From: Corynebacterium rhinophilum
GTDB taxonomy: Bacteria > Actinomycetota > Actinomycetes > Mycobacteriales > Mycobacteriaceae
NCBI RefSeq assembly: GCF_030227225.1
Contig: NZ_JASPHQ010000007.1
Location: 41,251-105,250 of the forward strand
DNA length: 64,000 bases
Direction: 5' to 3'
The notes beneath the pieces are model-generated. The model was not told the origin of the DNA. It was given only the letters and a program-made list of their open reading frames with translations, and ran no database searches. Both the position numbers and the translations under genes were made by a program. Positions 58,039 through 64,000 of this stretch are shown here, piece after piece (positions within the stretch are counted from its first letter, which is position 1; every line of letters begins with the position of its first letter).

Positions 58039-59553
58039 GTGGCACAGAGTAAGAGTTCTTTTGAGATTGAAAAGACTATACATTTAGCTCCGACTGAATC
58101 TATTCAGCATGCACTGGGAGCCAATCACGATATTTGCTCGGGCATCGATGAGCTAGTGGACAATTCCATTGACGCAAAGGCGGAAAACATTTCCATTGTT
58201 TTCCATGTTGATGGAAATAAGCTGACCCAAATTGCGGTGCATGATGATGGTCGTGGCATGGATGCGGCAACCATGGAACGTGTCTTAAGGCTGGGAGGGC
58301 ATGAGTCCCAATCACACAGCAATATCGGTATCTACGGAATGGGCTTAAAGGAAGGTTCATATGCGAATGCCGATACCGTCACAGTGCTTTCCCGAGTGAA
58401 AGGGCAATTTCCAGCAGGGATTCAGTTACACAAGGAAAGCTTCACTGCCGATGTATTAAAGCAGCAAGCAACAACTGCGGTGTGGAACCTAAGAGACCGG
58501 CTCGTTGATCTCAAGCGAGGTACCTCTATTCTCTGGAATGACCTGGCGGGAATTTATGAGGGAAGTGACACACGGGAAGCTGATGCCTTCTTGTCTGGCA
58601 CAATTGAGAAACTGCGTCGCCACTTAGGGATCCGCTATCACCGTTTCCTCCAGGACAATCGGGTAAGCATTAAAATTTTTATGCTTTATGACGCATTTGA
58701 TCCCGTGCCTGCCCCGTCCATCAAACCCATTGATCCATGTGGCTACCGGAAATCAGGTGACCGCTTATATCCCTTACGATTAACTGAACACGGAAGAGAA
58801 GATGGTCCTGGGGTGAAGGCGCACATCTGGAATAACAGGTCCAAGTCGGATGAATTTATATTGGAAGGCAAGGATGAGCTAGGACATCAGGGCTTTTACA
58901 TATATATCGCAGACCGCTTGATTACCCAGGGCGGGTGGTGTGGCTTTCAAGAACCCCGAAAAGACTATAAATTGCTCCGGGTGGTCATTGACGATCCACG
59001 AGTGATCAATGAGTACATCACTATTAGTCCGCAAAAAGGGTCCGTGAGATTAGGCGAGGGCTTTCACCGATTTGTCGATGGGCTCAGAGTATGTGGAGAG
59101 CCGGAAAAGAATTTTGATGCGGTATGTAGCGATGCCATCGCAGTCCTCCGAAAGTCCAATAAGAAATCTGGCAATCCGGACGTGCTGGCGGAGGCAGGGC
59201 AAGGAATTGCTCCAGTCATCAAAGAAATGATCGAAGATGAGGCAAATTTAAAAAAGGGTGACCCAGTCAATGTTGTGTGGACAGAACTGGAAGGCGATAA
59301 GTTCGTAGAGGTTTCTCCGCGGGATAGCACTATCAAGATCAATCGGAAATATCGAAAGATGGTAAACCCTGGCAGAGGCTCGCTCAACGATGCACCATTA
59401 TTAAAAACGCTCCTATATCTGCTGTTCAATGATGTCGCTACTTCGAAGCAGACAAGAAAATCCAAGGCAAACGCTTCCTTGTGGGCTGAGCTGCTTACGA
59501 CCGCCGCCAGAGAGCAGGAGCGCCAAGAAAACCTACGCCTAAGGAACGACTGA
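58039..59553 (+). CDS. GHKL ATPase of the prokaryotic MORC/HSP90-like type
   Basis: 504 residues. Bergerat-fold motifs: GIDELVDNSIDAKA (Glu/Asn of motif I, near 36-49), HDDGRGMD (motif II) and GIYGMGLKEGS (motif III), followed by an S5-fold-like transducer region and a helical C-terminus. MORC-like GHKL proteins linked to restriction loci are described in bacteria; they are thought to clamp or remodel DNA. The GTG start is 13 nt after the type ISP stop, so the two are co-transcribed. No nuclease motif is seen. Confidence 0.88.
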   Translation: MAQSKSSFEIEKTIHLAPTESIQHALGANHDICSGIDELVDNSIDAKAENISIVFHVDGNKLTQIAVHDDGRGMDAATMERVLRLGGHESQSHSNIGIYGMGLKEGSYANADTVTVLSRVKGQFPAGIQLHKESFTADVLKQQATTAVWNLRDRLVDLKRGTSILWNDLAGIYEGSDTREADAFLSGTIEKLRRHLGIRYHRFLQDNRVSIKIFMLYDAFDPVPAPSIKPIDPCGYRKSGDRLYPLRLTEHGREDGPGVKAHIWNNRSKSDEFILEGKDELGHQGFYIYIADRLITQGGWCGFQEPRKDYKLLRVVIDDPRVINEYITISPQKGSVRLGEGFHRFVDGLRVCGEPEKNFDAVCSDAIAVLRKSNKKSGNPDVLAEAGQGIAPVIKEMIEDEANLKKGDPVNVVWTELEGDKFVEVSPRDSTIKINRKYRKMVNPGRGSLNDAPLLKTLLYLLFNDVATSKQTRKSKANASLWAELLTTAAREQERQENLRLRND

Positions 59554-59657
59554 CTCCACTAATCGAATGGGTGTTTGTTATTGGGTCAAATCTATCAATG
59601 TGTGTCTGTGTGACGCTGTACTGTAGAGCTCAATTGATGTGAGGCACATTATTTCCT

Positions 59658-62600
59658 GTGTCAAGCATTAATAAAGATGCACGAAACGGAGGAGAAAATC
59701 TCTTGACCAGCAGTCACGATAGTCAGACAGTAGGCTTCCAATCCCTTAAGGAAGCTATAGGCCATGTTCTTAATCCATCAGATTTAAAGCTCTATGCCTC
59801 GTTGCAGGACAGGCTCAAATTGATGGAAGGGATGGACGTTAATGCTGCTTCTATACTTAAATACATCGAGGAAGCTGACGATAACGATATCCAGCCCCTA
59901 ATAACGTTTATTGTCGCGGCCAAGGATGCTGATGAAGCCGTTCTGAAACCAGAGACCCAGACACCTTCTGAAAGTAAAGAGCGGCTTCAATGGGTTATCG
60001 AGCAGCTAGGGCTGTCTGATTTTGCTCCAGCATTGGAGCAGCGTATGCCTGATCCCGAGCCTGCGGTCATTGTCGAGGAAGACTTCACTGAGTGGTACAC
60101 GCCGGAAAGGCAGCAAGAAAATACTCACTACTGGGATGATTATCGCAAGGTACTGAGCAGAAACCGTTGGGATGCTGAATCTATCGATACCGTGGGTACG
60201 CAGGCTACCGAGGTTATTCGGCGCATAGAAGATCCCAAAAGACCACACTACGTGTCTTCTCGCGGCCTGGTGGTTGGTTATGTCCAAAGCGGTAAGACTG
60301 CAAACTTTACCGCTGTTACTGCTAAAGCTATTGACGCTGGCTACAGGTTTATCATCATTCTTGCCGGCACGATGGACAATCTGCGTGATCAAACACAACG
60401 CCGTTTGGATAAGGAGTTGTGCGGCAAAGAGTCGGTGCTGAGCGGCCTCGATGAAGAAAACCTCACTGCAAAAGAACGCAAAGATGAGACTTATTTCAAT
60501 GGTGACGAGGAATGGGATCGTGATTGGGATGAGATCGGTGGCGCGTTCCTGAGCCATGGTCCTGCCTATGGTTCCAAGGGGTTCCCGCGTATTAAACGCG
60601 TGACGACTTCAGTTCGTGATTACCGCAGGACTGGTACGAGCGCGATTGAAATTGAACGCCCGGATAAATCGAAGCCTGTGCATCATCCAGACAACCTGGA
60701 TAACATGCCTTGTCTGGTTGCGGTGGTCAAGAAGAATTCCTCCGTACTTAAAAACCTTAATTCTGATTTGCGGCGCGCGGCTCGTCTTAATGAGGACTTG
60801 AAGCATTTGCCGGTCTTGGTTATCGATGATGAGTCCGATCAGGCGTCTATCAATACCAAAAAGCAAAAGAAGGAAGAGCCTAAAGAAGAACGTGAGCGTA
60901 CTGCGGTTAATGAGCAGATTACTGAACTGCTTAGTAACTGTCCTCGCGCGCAGTATGTCGGTTATACGGCTACGCCCTTCGCTAACGTCTTTGTTGATCC
61001 TTCCGATCCGGTAGATCTATACCCACGGAATTTTGTTTTGATGCTTAACGAGCCGCCTGCGTATCGCGGTGCAAAGTGGTTTCACGATCGCATGGACTTT
61101 GCCGATGCCCCAGAGGAAGCGACTCGTGAAAACTCCCAGAGTAAGGCGTTTATTCGGGACATCGTTGATTCTAGGGGCCTGGATGATGATGTATTTGAGC
61201 AAGAGCGAGCGGAAGAACTAAAAGAAGCCCTTGACATGTTTGTCTTAACCGGTGCGATTAAAAAATTCCGGGAAGCCAAGCATCCAGGTCATACGTTTAA
61301 ACATCACACCATGCTGGTGCACGAGGGCACGGGTACTGCGATCCACGGAGATGGGAAGAAAATACTGGAAAGAATTTGGCGAGAGCGCGGATACAATCTT
61401 GCGCGACCAATTCCAGAAATGAAGCGACTATTTGAAGATGATCTTCTCGATGTTATGAATATCGAGCGCTACAGGGAAGGATTCGCGGTCCCGCAGACCT
61501 ATGAAGAACTCCTGCCGTATATCAATGAAGCCTATGCAGAAATGATGGTAGGGGTTCAATCTGGAGAATCACCAATTTTGCAGGTAGATACTGAAGGCAA
61601 GCAAAGCCCAAACTTTGAATCTGGCCGTGTGTGGAAGATTCTTGTCGGAGGGGCAAAGCTTTCTCGTGGCTATACAGTTGAGGGTCTGACGATTTCTTAT
61701 TTCCGCCGTCGTGCAGGAAGTGCGGATACGCTGATGCAAACTGGGCGTTGGTTTGGCTTCCGTAAGGGTTATCAAGACCTGGTTCGTCTTTATGCGCCTG
61801 ATGATCTTGTGGAACTTTTTGAGGCGGCAATGCATGATGAGGAGGTTTTCCGCGACAATATCAAGATTTATGCAGAAGAGCCTCAAGACCCTGAAAAGCG
61901 TCTGACCCCGAGCCGTATTGCTCCCTTGGTTCGTCAATCGTTGCCCGACTTAAAGCCCACAAGTTCGAATAAAATGTTTAACGCTTATATTCGCTCTACT
62001 GCGGCTGCGCCAAATGTAGTGGAGTTGAACTCCATTCCTGACCGCCAAGAGAAAAAGGCCTTGAAATGGAATTTCCAAGAAGTCGGTATACCTTTATTGC
62101 AGAGCCTCGACTCAGATATTGCGAAAATGGCATATTTCCGCTTAGAAGGTTTGAGAAGTGGTAATCCTTTTGCACACGCGGGCTACAAAAACTTCCATGT
62201 AGGAACTGTCGCGGCTGATGCCTTCGTGGATCTTCTGGAGACCATGCAGTGGTACGAAGGATCGAACTACAAAGGGAACATCGTTGCCCCGCATGTCCGT
62301 TATCTTCGCGGATTGATGGGAGACGGCAAACACGCAAGTGTATCGGGTTCGGATTTTCGTGAAGTAGCAGTTATGTTGCCAATCTTGTCGCAAAATCCCA
62401 AGACCATTGAGGTTCCAGGTGTGCCGTTTCCAGTGCCGCTTGTAAAGCGTAGTCGCCGTGAAGAACGCCATGACATTACCGGTACTGACCGAAAGAATAC
62501 GTACATAATGCAAAGCGTAGCTAGCGGTAAGTCCGTTCTTACGCCCCGGTTTATTGACATGGCAGAAAACGCACAATTCCTTCGTGGAGAATTTAAAAAG

Positions 62601-62891
62601 ATCAAGGGGAAAGAGCCATTTGATTTAGACTCTTTTGATGCGAAGAAGCGTGGAGCTGTTCTCGTTACCTTATTTGATGATCGGAACCAGGACGAGGTGG
62701 CACAAAGCGAAAGTGATGGCACCTACACTCCGCCGCGTTGGGACAAAGGTGAAGTAGGGTTGGCTCTAGCCTTTAACTCCCCGCATGAGGCTGTAAATGG
62801 TGCAGGCAAAGTTGTGGAGTGGGGCGTGCACTTGCGTGGCGACGGTGATGGCGAGGATGTCGTCATCGAAAGTATGGATGCTCAGAACTAG
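59658..62891 (+). CDS. Z1-domain ATPase (SF2-helicase-like)
   Basis: 1077 residues. Helicase-like motifs: Walker A variant VVGYVQSGKTANF near 206-216, FIIILAGTMDNLRDQTQRRL, Walker B VLVIDDESDQAS near 387, YVGYTATPFANVF near 433, then the Z1 domain with KILVGGAKLSRGYTVEGL and TLMQTGRWFGFRKGY near 692. Z1 proteins recur with GHKL/MORC ATPases in restriction-type loci. GTG start; a 104-bp gap separates it from the GHKL gene, so a separate promoter is possible. Codon use looks more AT-rich than in the core genes. Confidence 0.9.
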   Translation: MSSINKDARNGGENLLTSSHDSQTVGFQSLKEAIGHVLNPSDLKLYASLQDRLKLMEGMDVNAASILKYIEEADDNDIQPLITFIVAAKDADEAVLKPETQTPSESKERLQWVIEQLGLSDFAPALEQRMPDPEPAVIVEEDFTEWYTPERQQENTHYWDDYRKVLSRNRWDAESIDTVGTQATEVIRRIEDPKRPHYVSSRGLVVGYVQSGKTANFTAVTAKAIDAGYRFIIILAGTMDNLRDQTQRRLDKELCGKESVLSGLDEENLTAKERKDETYFNGDEEWDRDWDEIGGAFLSHGPAYGSKGFPRIKRVTTSVRDYRRTGTSAIEIERPDKSKPVHHPDNLDNMPCLVAVVKKNSSVLKNLNSDLRRAARLNEDLKHLPVLVIDDESDQASINTKKQKKEEPKEERERTAVNEQITELLSNCPRAQYVGYTATPFANVFVDPSDPVDLYPRNFVLMLNEPPAYRGAKWFHDRMDFADAPEEATRENSQSKAFIRDIVDSRGLDDDVFEQERAEELKEALDMFVLTGAIKKFREAKHPGHTFKHHTMLVHEGTGTAIHGDGKKILERIWRERGYNLARPIPEMKRLFEDDLLDVMNIERYREGFAVPQTYEELLPYINEAYAEMMVGVQSGESPILQVDTEGKQSPNFESGRVWKILVGGAKLSRGYTVEGLTISYFRRRAGSADTLMQTGRWFGFRKGYQDLVRLYAPDDLVELFEAAMHDEEVFRDNIKIYAEEPQDPEKRLTPSRIAPLVRQSLPDLKPTSSNKMFNAYIRSTAAAPNVVELNSIPDRQEKKALKWNFQEVGIPLLQSLDSDIAKMAYFRLEGLRSGNPFAHAGYKNFHVGTVAADAFVDLLETMQWYEGSNYKGNIVAPHVRYLRGLMGDGKHASVSGSDFREVAVMLPILSQNPKTIEVPGVPFPVPLVKRSRREERHDITGTDRKNTYIMQSVASGKSVLTPRFIDMAENAQFLRGEFKKIKGKEPFDLDSFDAKKRGAVLVTLFDDRNQDEVAQSESDGTYTPPRWDKGEVGLALAFNSPHEAVNGAGKVVEWGVHLRGDGDGEDVVIESMDAQN

Positions 62892-62977
62892 CCGGCTGCA
62901 GAAAGTCGGACCGGTGGGGTGCATCGCTTAAAACGCTCGCCTCTGTCCCTTGAAGCTCCTCACTCCTCTCAGTACAC

Positions 62978-62991
62978 TTACGGTAACGTAA
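62978..62991. promoter_or_regulatory. TTACG-GTAA-CGTAA dyad upstream of the hemolysin-III gene
   Basis: A 5-bp inverted repeat with a 4-bp spacer overlaps the presumed -10 (TAACTT, 62989-62994). It is shaped like a small repressor operator; no regulator can be named. Confidence 0.35.
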
Positions 62992-63001
62992 CTTAGCTCT
63001 G

Positions 63002-63763
63002 GTGGGAGAAAGAAGTATCGCTGTGGCTCAGATACATGCTGAAGGAACAAAAGAGGCGGGGGAGCATCCCTTGAAAGAAGGCTTGGTGCAGCGCACCTAT
63101 TGGATGGCGGATCGCGGCGAGCGGCCGCTGACCCGTGGATGGGGTCATGCGCTGGCGGCGTTGCTATCGGTGATCGCCTCCACCGTGCTCATTACGTATG
63201 CGTGGATGACGCTCCATTGGTGGCAGGGCCTAGGCGTTACCGTCTATGGCCTAGGACTGGTGGGGCTTTTTGGCGTCTCGGCGCTCTACCACCGCTACCC
63301 GTGGGCTAGTCCCCGGGCGGTGCAGTGGTGGCGGCGAGCGGACCACGCCACGATTGCGGTATTCATTGCCGCCACGTACACCCCGTTGTGTTTGATTGCG
63401 TTATCCCCAGCGCAGGCCGCCTGGATGCTGGCCATTGCGTGGGCGGGCGCTATCTTGGGCGTGATTTTGAACTTGGTGTGGATTGAGCACCCACGGTGGC
63501 TCGACGTTGTGGTTTACCTGGCATTGGGCTGGTTGGTGCTGCCTCTACTACCCACGCTGTGGAGTGATGCCGGCGCAGCAGTGGTCTGGCTACTACTGGC
63601 CGGCGGGGTGGTTTACTCCGTAGGTGCGCTGGTCTATGGCTTTAAGTGGCCTGGGCGCAATGCGCGCTACTACGGCTATCACGAGCACTTCCACACCGCG
63701 ACCATCGCGGCGGCAGTGGTTCACCTCGTGGCGGTATGGCAAGTGGTCGTTGGCGCTGCCTAG
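63002..63763 (+). CDS. Hemolysin-III family membrane protein
   Basis: 253 residues with seven membrane segments, PAQR/hemolysin-III superfamily (YqfA/TrhA-like). Putative metal-site motifs: SALYHRYPW, ADHATI and GYHEHFHTAT. Role in bacteria is thought to be membrane-lipid homeostasis; haemolysis is not implied. TAACTT lies 7 nt before the GTG at 63002; a GTG seven codons later is an alternative. Confidence 0.88.
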   Translation: MGERSIAVAQIHAEGTKEAGEHPLKEGLVQRTYWMADRGERPLTRGWGHALAALLSVIASTVLITYAWMTLHWWQGLGVTVYGLGLVGLFGVSALYHRYPWASPRAVQWWRRADHATIAVFIAATYTPLCLIALSPAQAAWMLAIAWAGAILGVILNLVWIEHPRWLDVVVYLALGWLVLPLLPTLWSDAGAAVVWLLLAGGVVYSVGALVYGFKWPGRNARYYGYHEHFHTATIAAAVVHLVAVWQVVVGAA

Positions 63764-63897
63764 CTCGCAGTTCATGTTCTGAAGAATCGGGCGATTTCTC
63801 TCTGCAGGGTCACCTTAAAATTCGCTGACCCAGATATGTATAGTTCGTGTTTTAAAATCGGGTGGTTGCGTCCAGTAGCGTGGTGTATCTGTAACTG

Positions 63898-63935
63898 ACG
63901 GTGGGCCCCTTATGAATGAGGCTGGCGACCACCGT
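63898..63935 (+). repeat. Inverted repeat before the last gene
   Basis: ACGGTGG and CCACCGT enclose 24 nt with partial inner pairing. Terminator or leader hairpin; no T tract directly after. The rest of the 220-bp gap after 63763 shows nothing else I can name. Confidence 0.35.
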
Positions 63936-63983
63936 AGTACCTTTCGATTCCGTAACCACACTTCCTCGAAAGGGATAACCACG

Positions 63984-64000
63984 ATGGCCGCTAGCCCATA
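63984..64000 (+). CDS. Start of a gene cut by the window edge
   Basis: An ATG with GAAAGGGATAACC upstream begins MAASP and runs off the end. Too short to identify. Confidence 0.5.

Noticed and set aside
52942..62980. Integrase-borne genomic island around the defence genes
   Set aside because: No integrase, transposase or clear flanking direct repeats could be seen; horizontal gain is suggested only by composition and gene content.
63820..63940. Possible tRNA or small RNA gene before the last CDS
   Set aside because: An inverted repeat is present but no cloverleaf or known RNA motif could be built.

Overview
The window is chromosomal DNA from a Corynebacterium-like actinobacterium. The case rests on high GC content, a gene order matching the Corynebacterium glutamicum chromosome (clpC, mutY, beta-carbonic anhydrase, radA, carD-ispD-ispF, cysS, rlmB; a zinc ABC transporter, ipsA, otsB-lipoprotein-otsA; thrE; pqo; the PhoR/PhoS two-component pair; purD, purB, purC, ptrB; purS-purQ-purL), and many start codons placed 6-8 nt after a TANNNT hexamer, as expected for leaderless actinobacterial mRNAs. 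The species cannot be named from this sequence alone.

Layout. 0-15 kb is housekeeping: a pseudokinase-like membrane protein, the ClpC protease ATPase, MutY and RadA for DNA repair, carbonic anhydrase, the CarD RNA-polymerase factor, two non-mevalonate isoprenoid enzymes, CysRS and an rRNA methyltransferase. 15-25 kb holds an esterase, a zinc/manganese ABC transporter with a Zur-like operator, the LacI-family regulator IpsA, the trehalose genes otsA/otsB, ThrE and tRNA-Thr. 25-31 kb carries an MFS exporter, pyruvate:quinone oxidoreductase and a PhoP/PhoR-type two-component system. 31-47 kb contains the purine genes purD, purB, purC and purSQL. Among them lie a HIT protein, an unknown coiled-coil protein, oligopeptidase B, a DUF2334 protein, a toxin-antitoxin pair with a frameshifted PIN toxin, and a large cell-surface nuclease.

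From 46.9 kb the order stops looking like the conserved core. A membrane glycosyltransferase is followed by a scar in which fragments of an alpha/beta-hydrolase gene are fused to the 3' end of purL. Next come an orphan AbiEi-type antitoxin, the intact hydrolase, a TDT-family permease with a divergent LysR regulator, and a three-gene defence cluster at 53.1-62.9 kb. A hemolysin-III family protein and the first codons of another gene end the window.

The most notable block is the defence cluster. A single-chain type ISP restriction-modification enzyme (nuclease, helicase, methylase and target recognition in 1642 residues) is followed 13 nt later by a GHKL/MORC-type ATPase and then by a Z1-domain ATPase. 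GHKL and Z1 proteins are known partners in restriction-type loci, but I see no separate DUF4420-type nuclease, AIPR protein or Dcm methylase here; the type ISP enzyme may supply those activities.

A second signal is an 11-13 bp word, GCTTGCCGATG(CC), present at 13 exact sites between 1.0 and 48.5 kb in both orientations and several reading frames. It is absent, as an exact match, from the accessory 48.5-64 kb.
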